From assembly GCA_036346205.1 (NCBI GenBank), contig JARFJB010001946.1, forward strand, positions 1,414,501-1,478,500: 64,000 nucleotides of DNA, given 5' to 3'. A program made the translations under genes and the position numbers. The notes beneath the pieces were generated by a model that did not search any database, was not told where the DNA came from, and saw only the letters and a list, made by a program, of their open reading frames with translations. This document shows positions 40,441 through 51,763 of the stretch, in pieces (position 1 is the first letter of the stretch; every line of letters begins with the position of its first letter). This stretch comes from Vesta saturnalis. Its lineage: Eukaryota; Arthropoda; Insecta; Coleoptera; Lampyridae.

Positions 40441-40526
40441 CAAGTTTAAAATCGGCTTAGGACTCTCACAGGTAAACAAATAAATAAATAACAAAAAATT
40501 GTATAAATAGGTTTATGGACTATACA

Positions 40527-40528
<2 letters not shown>

Positions 40529-40575
<47 letters not shown>
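40529..40575. repeat. (TA)n microsatellite
   Basis: A TA run followed by (ATT)n/(AAT)n pieces to 40638, at the boundary between the minus-strand I-6 and the plus-strand I-7. Confidence 0.95.
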
Positions 40576-40579
<4 letters not shown>

Positions 40580-40635
40580 ATTACTATTATTATTATTATT
40601 ATTAATATTTACGATTTTGACTAATAATAATAATA

Positions 40636-42150
40636 ATAGATGCTTAGTATAACACTCTTTGCAATTGCCGTCAAGAATATTGCGGACAAAATCAAGTAGC
40701 ATGCTCTACTGTATGTTGACGATCTATGCATTTTGACGACTGGGAACCACCTGGAACCAATACGTACAATCCTTCAAAAGGAGATAAATACTGTGGTCAA
40801 GGGAGCAAATGCTAGGGGTTACAAATTCTCAAATGCATACACTTCTGCCGATTAAGACGCACATGACAACGACCAACGTTACTGTTTTAAGGTGAACCAA
40901 TACCATACTGAAGCCAAATTAAATTCCTGGGTATGAGTAGCAGCAAGCACACACTTGAGGAAAATGCACCTGGTATGGAATAAAGCCTGAATATCGATAA
41001 TGCATCCTTAAACATAAGAGTAGAACTGCAGTCACTCCGATATGGCTTAAAACTGCTACAAAAGAACGCACACTTTGCGCATAACATCATAAAACATCCA
41101 CCACAAAACGATAGATACAAATGGAGACATAGAACAACTACTCCGATGATCGTAAAGATCAGTCGCGAACTGCGTATTCAAAACCTACTACAATTACAGT
41201 ATTGACAACCAAGAAACCAAATCCCGCCATAGAAACTTTTAACACCAACTGTAAGCCACGAAAAGGAAAACGTAATGATGAGGATGGGAACTGATACGTA
41301 CGTAGCCGTCTTCACCTCAATGAAAAAAATACATACGCTATAAAATTCCAGAACATCGCCCTAGCATGGAAATTACCTAAAATTACAAATAGAAGTAATA
41401 TTGAACGCGTGGCTTTGTTACGAGCTTTAGGGAAATGTGAGGAAGTGCAGCATAAACCAACTAGTCTTGTATGTAATTTAAACGCCGCTAAATACCTAAA
41501 AGATGTATTTAAGGCAAGAGGGTCCATTAAACAGATAATTGAAAAGTGAAACACAACTAAGGCAAACATCGAAATCACAATAGTAACAATGGAAGAAAGG
41601 GGAACGATATTGCATACTAATATAGCAGTATCAATAGAGTATGAACGGGAAAGCTTAATAGACATTGAGGATGAATAATAAACAAATGGCACAAATATGG
41701 CCACGGGAGGGAAATCCTAACATAGACAGGGAACAGAACAAAATTGGTTTGAAATGAAGGAAATTCGTGATCATTACACGAATGAGGATCGGGCATACTA
41801 AAATTATCCACAGTCACCTGCTACTCGAGAAGAGGACGAACACATGCCCGCAATGTGGTAACGCACAATTAACAGTAAAACACATTATGAGGAAGTGCCG
41901 GTACATACAAGACTACCGAAACAAATACCAAATAAATGAGATCAAACAGCTATCCAATCAGAATAATTAGTGAAGCACAATAGCGTTTATCGATGGAATT
42001 CGGCTATACATTGAACTATAAGGATAAGTGAAAAGACAGAAATGAAAGACACCTCTGGAGTATGCCAATGACCTTGGTAGTAGACGCACACTCTTAATAG
42101 GTCCAGCGGAACCGTATTACTAAAAAAAATAATAGCAATGGTAATAAAGC
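40636..42150 (+). mobile_element. I-like remnant I-7 on the plus strand
   Basis: It starts inside the reverse transcriptase with 'LYVDDLCILTTG' (about 40710, after a stop) and 'GANARGYKFSN', continues through a heavily mutated thumb and RNase H region, and ends with the zinc-finger domain at 41767-41970. A short tail-like 'aataataaa' series lies near 42130-42160. It faces I-6. Confidence 0.7.
41767..41970 (+). pseudogene. I-7 ORF2 C-terminal zinc-finger domain
   Basis: It carries 'IITRMRIGHTKIIHSHLLL' and 'CPQCGNAQLTVKHIMRKC', the same C-terminal block as in I-2, I-3, I-4 and I-6, on the opposite strand. Confidence 0.75.
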
Positions 42151-43730
42151 TGTAATAAATATAAACTTAATCCAATCTCAACCAAATCTGGAGTTATTCC
42201 TTAAATAAACAATATAACGTCTTAACTTCAATCAAATAAAGAAAGCTGAAAAAGCGGATGACATTATAATCAGACAGTAAATAGTCATAAATTAAAAACA
42301 AAAAACATGCACACAAAAACATTACACAGTTTGCAGTTAAAAGACAATGGCAGACACTACCATCCGATGCTGTTCTAATAGTTCACTTTTTCCCAAGCAT
42401 AAATTTCCCTCGACAACGTTTTCAAGGTGATCCTAGTAGCTTACAAAGTTTATTTCTCTCCGTCCTCTTTTACTAGGTATACAAGACAAATCTTTATTTT
42501 CTTTTCTAGTAACTGGTTACGACAAGAAAAGAAAGTATGTCGTTACTTAACGCAAGTTGCACTTGCAACCGCTTTTAGTATCTTGGAGCGTTACGATAGC
42601 TTTTAATAGAAAATAGAACGATATTTTCTCTAAATAAAACCAGTCCCCGCTCTGTACCCCCCAAAAGGAATCTTCTCGGCCTTTCCTTCTTTAAATCTGA
42701 TCAGATGTAACGCGCAAAAATCGATATCGGATACTTTCCGGTCGATTCTATAAGTTTTCTCTTATTACTACTGCTTTGTAAAACAAAATGTATCAGTAGC
42801 CTGAATAGTTAGGATTGTTATTTACCTCGGTTTACTCGTTTCTTATTTCGCTACCAAAATGATCTAAATTTTCTGTATTTACTGCCTTTACCATTTATTA
42901 TGATTGACTAAATTATTTCTTTGTCGTATTAATATTTATTTTATAAAAGTTCTTCAAATAAATCTAGTAGTTCCATCTATATGTGGGTTCTACTTAGCTG
43001 TAAATTCTTATACTTTATAGGTATCTGTCACTTTGCTAAATCACCACTAGATGGTGATATCATTGAATAATTACATATTACTAAACATGCTTTATTGAAA
43101 TACATCTGCTTAACAATTTTAAGATTTGATAGGGAAACTGTGTTGAATGCCATGTTTTTAGGGTGTGTTTTCTTAACGGCCTGAAGCGTTCCAAAAATTA
43201 ACTGCTGCATTTAAGCAGCATTTAAAGTTGGCAGTCTACCGGACATACAAAAACTAACCATGAAGGATACATAATAGTGTTTGTGTCCTTTTATTTCCCA
43301 TCATGAACACCCAAAAGTTAGCTTAAAATGATATACGTTTGTTTTCATTGAAAGATACCTTTTGATTTTTTTTTTTTTTGTTAATCGACGCATTCATTTC
43401 GTATATGTTATTTTATATCTGATTTTATGAGCTAAGAAAGGTAACGTAACTGGAAAACGTAAGATTTAAAAATAATTTAAGGATAACATAATTTTATTGT
43501 TCAGTTCTTGATATAAGTACATATGGATCAGAATAAATGTCATTTTATACAGTATATCTTGACTATCGCATAGGGGTATTATAGAACTTATACATGATCC
43601 TTTTAACTAGATTAGGTTAATGAATATCCTGCTTTGTTTTAAGTACAATTACTTTATTCAGCAATCGTACAAAAAATTTTTCTTTCTTGTAAGATGCAAT
43701 ATAAACTAATTAATGCTTCCTTTTCAGCTC
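42151..43730. other. AT-rich spacer, nothing recognised
   Basis: No coding frame above chance, no RNA gene and no clear repeat was seen. A few short palindromes occur (for example 'atcaccactagatggtgat' near 43042). Confidence 0.55.
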
Positions 43731-43966
43731 TAGTATTCTACAACTTCATAGGTGGAAGACATGCATACCCCATGCCGTCCGGTGTAATACCACCACCTTT
43801 ACCATGGGCTCTTTAATATTGGTGCTCCAATTTTCTGAGCTCGGTAAGGGCTGCCGGTCATTTTCTCCTTTATTCCTTATGTACTCGCCAACACACACGC
43901 CAATCGTGGCGTTTTAACGGGTAAATCCTTAAAATAGCAAGTTCTAAAACAGACGCTATACCCCAG

Positions 43967-45000
43967 GTGAGTAGGTCGAGACGCCCACACTCTAACATCG
44001 ATTCGTCGATCCGTCCCAAGGGTTATAGAGGGGACAAAAATCCCTCAATGCCAAAATCAAGACTAAGAAGAGCAAGATCTGCCAGGAATAAAATTCTGCC
44101 CCATTCGGATGCCCGGGAGGACAGAACTCAAGCGACCTCGGTCATCCAAAGTACCAACATCCGGATTCATTACTGCAACATACGTAGTATGAGGTCGAAT
44201 CTTAATGCGGTTCACCAACACCTCGAACAAGTGCAACCGGACATTCTGTTTCTATCATAAACACAAGTCGCCCCTGGAAGCACTGATTCGCCTGACCTGC
44301 AATTTCTCAAATACAACCTCCCCTCTAACTTTCGCCTTAAAGGTGGAGTATGTGCGTATACCAAGGACAACGTAAGTTGTAATAGGATGTCCACTTTGGA
44401 AAACAACAAATTTGACGCGATTTGGTTCAAATATTCTGAGCCACAATTTGTGAAATTCTACTGTTGTTTGTATAGGTCTTCCAATGATAACAAATTCGAA
44501 GGTGTTTTTGATTACCTTAGTCTGAAAATAGACTACCTCTTATCACAGTCTCATTCTTGCGAAATTTCAATTTTAGGAGATTTTAATGCCCACAATTCCA
44601 ATTGGTTTCATTTTTCATTTACTACTAATCCCGAAGGTCATAGTGCACAAGCATTTGCTGTATTCTGTAATCTCATACAAATCATTTCCGAATCAACCAG
44701 CATCCCTTACAACCCTAACCATACTCCACATCTCCTGGATCTATTCCGTACAACTAACCTACGTGTCTATAAAACAAAAGTCCTTTCCCCACTTGGTCAA
44801 TCAGACCAATTCCTAATCGAAATAACTTCGTCTGGATCCAATCCCACTGTTACTCGAAGAACAAATAGAACTATGCGGTGTTTTAAATCAGCTAACTGGA
44901 GCGAACTGCGAGATTTTTTGCAACCTTCCCCTGGCGTGAGTATTGCTTTAAACGGTCCTCCTCTTCAAACATTGCTCTTTCAATAACTGAAGTTATCCTG
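43967..45000 (+). pseudogene. Basic N-terminus and APE-type endonuclease of the CR1/Jockey-like element
   Basis: The ATG at 43967 opens a basic region, then 'IRIHYCNIRSMRSNL' (Asn block) and 'PDILFLS' followed by a TAA where the catalytic Glu codon (S-E-T-Q) belongs, then 'TQ'. The frame goes on with 'LKGGVCAYTKDN', 'KFDAIWFKYS', 'CEISILGDFNAHNSNWF' (G-D-F-N) and 'LGQSDQFLIEI', in which the His of S-D-H is Gln. Two catalytic positions are therefore lost. Confidence 0.8.
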
Positions 45001-46915
45001 ATGGGTATGGAGTTTTACATTCCCAAAAAACATAATCGTGTAGGTTATGTTCGTTCCCAAGCCTGGTTTAATATGGCTTTCACTGATGCATAAACTCTAT
45101 ACCAAATTGAAATTAGATAAAACCATCGAAAATCCCGCCAACTATATTGTCGCAAGGAATGGTTGCAAAAGCATCATCACCAAAGCCAAAAAGATGTTTG
45201 AAGAACGTAAATGCAAAGAGTTAGTCTCATGTCCTTTAGGTGGTCGTAAATTTTGGTCATTAGCTACGGAGCTGTAGTAGCTGATCGCGCTGAAAAAGCC
45301 AACCTCTTTGTCGATTACTCAATGATTCTGGTAAAACCGTGATGTCGCCCAACTCTACCCCGTACGCTATTAAACCAATCCACTTTCGTCACAATCTCCT
45401 GGAATCAATTATCAATAAACTTGCCTCAAATAAGGCGACTGGCCCTGACGGTATTTAAGCTATCGTCTTTAAAAAATGCTACCCCGAGCTAGTGCCTGTA
45501 TTGTCCAAACTCTCAAATGTCATCTGAAGAGTTTTCCTCATCGTGGAAGTTGGCAAATGTCTCGCCTATTCCTAAAAAGGGCGACAGAACCGATCCCTCA
45601 AACTATCGACCAATAGCTATCAGTTCCATTCTGTCGAAAATCATGGAGAAAGCCATCAACGACCAAGTACTTTCGTTCCTCAAGTCCAATAAACTCTTAA
45701 ACGACCACCAGTATGGGTTCAGACAGAGTCTTTCAACGGGTGATCTTCTTTCATATGTCACCCAGCTTTGGAATAAAACATTAGAGAGGTTCGGTGAAAC
45801 AGTCGTAGTAGCTTCAGTAATTTCAAATGCTTTTGACCAGGTTTGAAACAGGTGCCCACTTGCCAAGCTCACTTCGTTCGGCTTATTTGATACCCTCATC
45901 AATTGAATATCCAGCATTCTTGACAAAAGACGTGTACCCGCTGTCGTCGATGGCTTCTTTTCAAAAGAAACTACTATTAACGTGGGAGTACTCCAAGGAT
46001 CGGTGATAGCTCCCATACTTTTCCTGCTGTACATAAATGACCTCATTTCCTCAACAACTGACCCGATCCATTGTTTTGCAGATGACAACACTCTACATTG
46101 TAGTTCTTCTCAGTTTTCCCACAACAATAAGTCTAGACAGGACGTTAAAGTGAACATGGCAGCCTCAGTCAACAGTAACTTAGAAACTTGACCTTGAATG
46201 GGGAAAGAATAGTCTAGTCACGTTCAACGCTGACAAAACTCAGTGTTGCCTTGTGTCCGCCAAGAAAGAACTGAAGTTTTCAAACTCTATTTCCATGTTA
46301 GGGATGTCCGTATCGTCGAACCTTTCATGAGTTGACTACCTTTTGTCACCCAGCAAAACAGTTGCCCGTAAACTGAGCTTTCTATACAGATTTAAACAGT
46401 ACTTCACATCGCAACAGCTCCTTTTACTGTATAAGGCTCAAATTCGACGCCATCTGGAATACAATGTCCACCTCTGGGTCAGTGTTCCCTAGTACGCCCT
46501 TGATATGGTAAACCGTATCCAAAAAAGAGTTATCAGGCTTATAAATGATCCGTCTATGACATCTGACCTACAGCCTCTTAAGCATAGAAGAATAGTTAGT
46601 TTCGGTTCGTTCCTTGTTCTATCGCTATTACTATGGCAAGTGTGCCTCCGAAATATACTCCTTAATACCTTCGCGGGCATCTTCGCTAGGAACACCCGAT
46701 TTTCCCATTCACGCCATAATTACGCACTCAAAATTCCATCGTGTCACACTACACGGGCTCAATCTAAATTCTCCACACGGCGACCAAATTGTGGAATGAA
46801 CTACCCAGTTCCTGTTTTCCTCCAAACTTTGACTGAAATCAGTTTAAGGGAGTTATTCATAAACATTTCTCGGCAGCCTAACAATATTCCTGAACACTCC
46901 CAGTGTTTCTGAGTG
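45001..46915 (+). pseudogene. Reverse transcriptase of the CR1/Jockey-like element
   Basis: In shifting frames: 'YIVARNGCKSIITKAKKMF' (linker), 'NKATGPDGI' (about 45430), 'SWKLANVSPIPKKGDRTD', 'NYRPIAISSILSKIMEKA', 'YGFRQSLSTGDLLSYV', 'VVVASVISNAFDQV' (the motif A Asp is lost), 'GVLQGSVIAPILFLLYIND' and 'CFADDNTLHCS' (Asp pair kept). The thumb has 'VNRIQKRVIRLINDP', and the tail carries the conserved 'SRHNYALKIPSC' ending. Confidence 0.78.
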
Positions 46916-46960
46916 CTTTAGCACGTTTGGCAAATCTTAGCCTGTTCGGGAATACTATAA

Positions 46961-47340
46961 GTAAAAAAAACCGTTATCCATAGGGTCCTCTACAAATTGT
47001 GTGAATTCTTTATATTAATAAATTAAGTTATAACAAAGAACGCAATATACAGGTATTACGTTCTTTGCTCATAATGTTAACTTCAGTGAATGAAGTGTTA
47101 AAAACTATCTTATACCAAACAAGTTTCAAACTGATTTCAATAAATTGTCTCGCATGATCAGCTCTCTCTTTATCCCTCTATCGCATAGAAATCCATATAT
47201 GGATTAATAAACAAAACATTTTTTATGTGTGTCTGAAATTAATGTAGATCAATAGGGAACATCAGGTTTGTCATGTACTGCTTTTCAATATACGAGAAAT
47301 ATTTCTTTAAATTTGGCAACAGTGTATGTTATATCTCTAA
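46961..47340. other. Spacer before the piggyBac gene
   Basis: AT-rich. It contains a short hairpin 'caaagaacg...cgttctttg' near 47033-47073 and the palindrome 'atccatatatggat' at about 47190. No piggyBac-type TTAA/CCC terminus was recognised. Confidence 0.45.
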
Positions 47341-47423
47341 CTCATTTATTAGTGCAACGTGCGTGTGTACAGAGCAGTTAGAAATTTAGTGCAATTGTTT
47401 CTGGAAACATCCTGTTACTAGAG

Positions 47424-47646
47424 GTAAGTAATTCATATTTTTTTAGTACTAGTGGCATGTGTTCTTTACATTGCAAGTGCTATTTTCAAATTGTTTACTT
47501 TTGTTTACTTACAAAAAGGATATTTGATGCCCTGCCATATATGGATTTTATGCATTGTGGAGAATAAATGTACTTTTTTATACCGGCCATATTTGGCTGC
47601 CTATGCACTTTGACTTTAATGTAAAGTACGTATTCATTTATTGCAG
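47424..47646 (+). other. Probable 5'-UTR intron of the piggyBac gene
   Basis: A consensus donor (tagag|gtaagt, GT at 47424) and an acceptor (tttattgcag at 47637-47646) end three bases before the ATG at 47649. The size, 223 bp, is reasonable for an insect intron. An untranslated first exon upstream is implied. Evidence is motif-based only. Confidence 0.45.
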
Positions 47647-47949
47647 AAATGAACTGTAAGACCTTTTATGGGACATCGAAGTACACTAATGAGATTCTAG
47701 GCGATGGATCAATTAGTGATGATGATTTACTTGGTAATTCAGATTCGGAAGAGGAATGTTTACCATCTAGTAGGCCAATAAGCAAACCTGATATAATTTC
47801 TGACAGTGGCGATGATGACACCGACGAAGAATATTTTCCATCTAACCATGCATCAGAAGATGAACAAGAAGACACCGAACCAGATATTTCGAAACCATCA
47901 CCATCACGAAAAAGGACAGAAACACAAACAGGGACGTCTACAAAAAAAC

Positions 47950-48043
47950 AAAAAGGCAAGACTGCAAAAGGCAATACTGCAAAAGGCAAGACTGCAAAAG
48001 GCAATACTGCAAAAGGTAAGACTGCAAAAGCTAAAAACAAGAA
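47950..48043 (+). repeat. 18 bp-type tandem repeat inside the piggyBac coding sequence
   Basis: About five copies of a 'ggcaagactgcaaaa' / 'ggcaatactgcaaaa' unit encode a G-K/N-T-A-K repeat, giving a basic linker after the acidic N-terminus. It may act as a nuclear localisation or DNA-contact region (inference). Confidence 0.85.
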
Positions 48044-49544
48044 AGAAATAAAAGTCACATGGAATGACCAAACGTTAAAGGATTACGATCCAGAGAAATA
48101 CAGATTTTTGGATACAACTAATTTACCAGAAAGTATGGATGCATGGGAAACTCCTTCAAACTTCTTTTCATTTCTGTTTCCTGACGAACTACTAAATATG
48201 ATTGTCGCTGAATCTAATCTAAAAGCTGCGCAGGATAATATAAATAAACCGGTGAACATAACCAAAAATGAGCTTGAACAATTTGTAGGAATAATTATGT
48301 TTATATCTTTAGTTAGATTGCCTTCAACTAGATTGTATTGGAGTGCAAGTGTAGGTCAATCACAAGTATATGATATAATGACCTGTAATAGATTTGAAGA
48401 AATCAAACGGTTTCTACATTTAAATGATAATACTCGATTTATACGTCATGGTTTACCTGGACACGACAAACTGTTTAAAGTCCGCCCCTTATTGAAGGAA
48501 TACGAAGACAGTTGCTCCTTGTGCCAAAAGAAGAATACTTGGCTGTAGATGAGCAGGTCATACCAACCAAAGCTAGGCACACTTTGAAGCAGTACAATCC
48601 TAAAAAGCCGAAAAAATGGGGCTATAAAAATTTAGTACTTTGTGGATCGTCAGGCTTCAGCTATGATTTTGACATTTTTGCTGGTGAACAGAGCAACGTC
48701 ATCCCTGAGGGTGCACAAAACCTTGGTGCTAGTGGAAATATAGTACGGTGCCTCGTAACAAAAATTATAAAATTGTTTTTTGACAACTGGTTCAACAGTG
48801 TAAACCTGCAAGTATACCTTCGTAAGATTGGGTTACTATCATTAGGAACAGCAAGAACAAATCGAGTAACTGATAGCACAATGCCAACCGAAAATGAATT
48901 TAAAAAACGTGGTCGTGATAGTATGGATGAAAAATTAGCGACAGTAGATGGGATAGAAGTTGGATGTGTATGCTGGATTAATAATAAACTTGTAAGTATG
49001 TTGTCGACTTACGTGGGGAGTTCTCCAGAAATCCAAAAACGACGTTACTTTAAAAAATACCACGAATATAGGGAAATACCTTGCCCCAAAGCTATACAAA
49101 TACATAATCAACACATGTGTGGAGTTGATATACTCGATTCGATGTTGGGTTTATACCGCATACACTTGCGCTCTAAAAAATGGTACAAAAAAATATTCTT
49201 TCACTTAGTCGATATGTGTGTTGTAAATGCATGGCTTTTATGGCGTCGCAAGACGGGCAAGTATATGCCATTGTTTGATTTCAAACAATATCTTAGTGAG
49301 CATCTCCGGAGCTCAGGTAAAAACTTCCATAAGAAGCGAGGACGTCCCTTATCTAATATTAGTACAGCAACATCGAGTAGAGGTTCAACTCCAACATATG
49401 ACGGGTATAGTAAGACAGTGAATGCAAAAAACCCGTGATGCGGCAAGATATACCCCTAAATTCACTGCGCAAAGACTGTATTGGCCACTTCCCTTCGTGG
49501 AAAAATAGTAGATTGCAATGCTGCAATAATTGTAAATTTCGATC

Positions 49545-49547
<3 letters not shown>

Positions 49548-49603
<56 letters not shown>
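49548..49603. repeat. (TA)n microsatellite
   Basis: TA run about 110 bases after the piggyBac stop. Confidence 0.97.
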
Positions 49604-49608
<5 letters not shown>

Positions 49609-49662
49609 TGTTATTTTTGCTTATGTCTTAATTAGAATGAATAAAACCTGTTCCATGACTTA

Positions 49663-49757
49663 ATAGTATATTACGTAATAAGTGTTGTAAAAGGCATATT
49701 ACGCACGAATGGAAAAATTGAGTGCGTAATTTCTCTACAACACGTATTACGTACTAT
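49663..49757. repeat. Foldback (MITE-like) inverted repeat, 95 bp
   Basis: 'agtatattacgtaataagtg' on the left is matched by the reverse complement of 'cacgtattacgtactatac' on the right with two or three mismatches. An inner pair, 'attacgcac' and 'gtgcgtaat', continues the stem after a short bulge. The loop is about 16 bases. Confidence 0.8.
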
Positions 49758-49759
49758 AC

Positions 49760-50320
49760 TTTACCTACGACCATAGACACTGTGCCAAAAAGGTCTGGAC
49801 TACTTTTAATATTTTCATTTTTATCAGGCATTCATTTTTATCAGGTATTGTAGATGATGCTTGAACACGTCGATTTTTTATTTTAGTCGTTGTTTTTTGT
49901 TATTCGTTTCATGTATACATAGAGATCTAAAAACTAGTAATCTTCATTTCTTTAAATGGGATACTCTGTATATTATTGCATCTTTAGATCAATTTTATTT
50001 CAAACAATTTTACAAAATTATGTCTCACAACTTTGATGATCATACACGATATAATTCGTTCTATTTAGTACTACGTTGGTTTAATTAACATTAGAAACAT
50101 TATAATAATTATTTATGGTTACTGTACAATTATCACGTATATTAGAAGTATCTCGATTTGTCGATTCATATGACATTGTAATATTTTCATTTGTTAATAT
50201 AGTCAAACTGTGCGTTTTGTTTACGAAAACTGTGCGATTTGTTTACCGTGCGTAATGACGAATTTACTGAGGCTGTGTGTCGTGTGTTTTCGTCTATTTC
50301 CTACAGTGGTCGTAGGTAAA
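49760..50320. mobile_element. Possible MITE with 14 bp terminal inverted repeats
   Basis: 'tttacctacgacca' (49760-49773) is the exact reverse complement of 'tggtcgtaggtaaa' (50307-50320). The 560 bp between hold no coding. The foldback at 49663-49757 lies directly outside the left repeat, so the two may be one compound element. Confidence 0.45.
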
Positions 50321-50796
50321 ATATTTTTTTTTATCAAAAAATAATAATTCATGCTGTAGAAGGTTAAATTTAAAGAATTTTCATTTGTCATCAAATTTAA
50401 GATTTATATACGACCGGTATTTTAACTAAGGAAACGTTATAGAAGTCTAGTTGTTGTGCACTACTTCTTGTTTCTGATCAAAATAACTAATCGAAAGTCT
50501 TTGAAAATCCGTAAATAATAAAATTCCAATTTTTTTTTTCATAAATACTCAAAGCTTATTATTTGCAGAGTAAATACTAAAGTTAGCATTTCACGTCAAC
50601 GTACATGCATAGTAATACCATTGTCTATATACTCAATGATAGGCTACCTCAGCCTTACCTATTTTCCAAGGATAATATAACCAGATCTCAAATTGAGAAT
50701 GACTCATTAAGTTTACAAGTTATTTAAATTTGCTTTATTATTATATTTTCTCGATTATTTTTTTTTAGTTAAAGAAAACTATCATTATATTTATTT
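50321..50796. other. AT-rich spacer, nothing recognised
   Basis: T-rich runs and no coding frame or repeat of note. Confidence 0.5.
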
Positions 50797-51763
50797 ATTA
50801 GATATTAATTCATATTAGAGAAATAGACCAGGAGCGTGAGAACTTCTGGAATGAAGTAGAGAACGTGTTGAACATATGTAAGCCAAACGAAAGAGTGATT
50901 ATATTGGGGGATATGAACGGATGGGTGGGTGTACAGAGAGAACATAGTGAACGCGTTCTAGGAAAGTTCGGAGACCAAAGAATCAATGAGAACGGTAAAC
51001 ACCTGCTGAACATCTGTGTGGAGAGAAGCCTGTTTGTATCCAATACGTGGTTTAACGTAAAAATGTGCATATGTATACATGGCAAAGAGGTGAATCTAAA
51101 AGTATGATAGGCTTGATAGTGTATGATGAACGGCTTAGAAACCTGGTGAAAGACACAAAAGTAATGCGCTCAGCGGAGTGTGGATCGGACCACTTTTTGG
51201 TTGTATCGAGAGTGTGTTTAGGGCAAAAGTGGGTGTGGAGAAGGAAAGCAAACGTAGTGCGAACGTCCAGAATTAGGGTTGACAAACTAATGGATAATGG
51301 TGCGAGAATGAAATACGCAGATGCTGTGAATAAAGAGTTGAACATGAATGAAACAGTGTGTAGCGAACAAATAAAAGACACTGACGTTGAAAGTGCATGG
51401 ATAAGCTTGAAAAACTCTGTTGTCAATTGTTCCGTACGAATATGTGGAAGAGTGATTGTAGGTAGACGGAAAAAATGTGCTTGGTGGAATGAGTCGGTAA
51501 AAAAGGCAGTAAGTAAGAAAAAAGATGCGTACATGGCAATGATTGCTGCAAAAAATGAGACTGAGAAGAAACGATTATGTGAGGTGTATAGATTAAGAAA
51601 CAAAGAAGCGAAGGAAGCAGTGAGAATAAGTAAAGAGGAAGTGATGGCTGTGGAAGGAGAGAAAATGCAGAATGGTTTTGAGGGAAACAAAAAAACTCTT
51701 CTGGAAATGGGTCAAAAATACAAAACGTGGCCCAAAACAGAACGCTGCAGGAGTGATGCATGA
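50797..51763 (+). pseudogene. RTE-like endonuclease, C-terminal half, and linker
   Basis: It reads 'FWNEVENVLNICKPNERV' and 'VIILGDMNGWVGVQREH' (G-D-M-N). A frame change near 51060-51080 follows, then 'KVMRSAECGSDHFLVV' (S-D-H intact) and a long basic-helical linker ('WWNESVKKAVSKKKDAYMA', 'RLRNKEAKEAVRISKEEV'). A further shift near 51690 leads to the reverse transcriptase part. Confidence 0.75.

Larger units (their letters stand above)
37952..40520 (-). mobile_element. I-like element I-6, 5'-truncated and internally deleted
   Basis: The minus strand reads endonuclease remains (40.45-39.6 kb), linker and start of reverse transcriptase (39602-39180), a deletion of the polymerase core, thumb (39.17-38.9 kb), RNase H C-terminus (38670-38410), zinc finger (38313-38056) and tail (attattattatt at about 37956-37974 on the plus strand). 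No ORF1 is seen. Confidence 0.75.
43735..46960 (+). mobile_element. CR1/Jockey-like non-LTR element, near full length
   Basis: A 5' leader (43735-43960), a basic N-terminus, an APE-type endonuclease and a reverse transcriptase without RNase H are read in order on the plus strand. The style of the blocks ('FADD', 'GVLQGSVIAPILFLLYINDL') is that of the CR1/Jockey-group elements frequent in insects. Many frame breaks. The 3' end is near 46960 with an A-run (aaaaaaaacc). Confidence 0.75.
47340..49438 (+). pseudogene. piggyBac transposase gene, one frameshift
   Basis: The ATG at 47649 begins an acidic N-terminus ('ISDDDLLGNSDSEEE', 'DSGDDDTDEEYFPS'), a Lys-rich repeat, and the DDE_Tnp_1_7 domain ('LEQFVGIIMFISLVRLPS', 'RFEEIKRFLHLNDN'). 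Near 48510 a one- or two-base change shifts the frame. The second frame, to 49438, has 'EYLAVDEQVIPTKAR' (first Asp), 'LFFDNWFNSVNL' (second Asp) and 'MCGVDILDSMLGLYR' (third Asp), so all three catalytic Asp are present. The C-terminus is Ser/Thr-rich, and the Cys-rich finger seen in some relatives is not clear. Combined length is about 600 residues, normal for the family. It cuts and pastes at TTAA. A single sequencing or assembly error would make it look intact. Confidence 0.85.

Noticed and set aside
43028..43210. A short minus-strand frame in the 42-43.7 kb spacer
   Set aside because: 60 codons, no motif, no homologue recognised.
48083..49446. Minus-strand and alternative-frame ORFs over the piggyBac gene
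   Set aside because: Shadows of the transposase; composition follows the opposite strand's codons.
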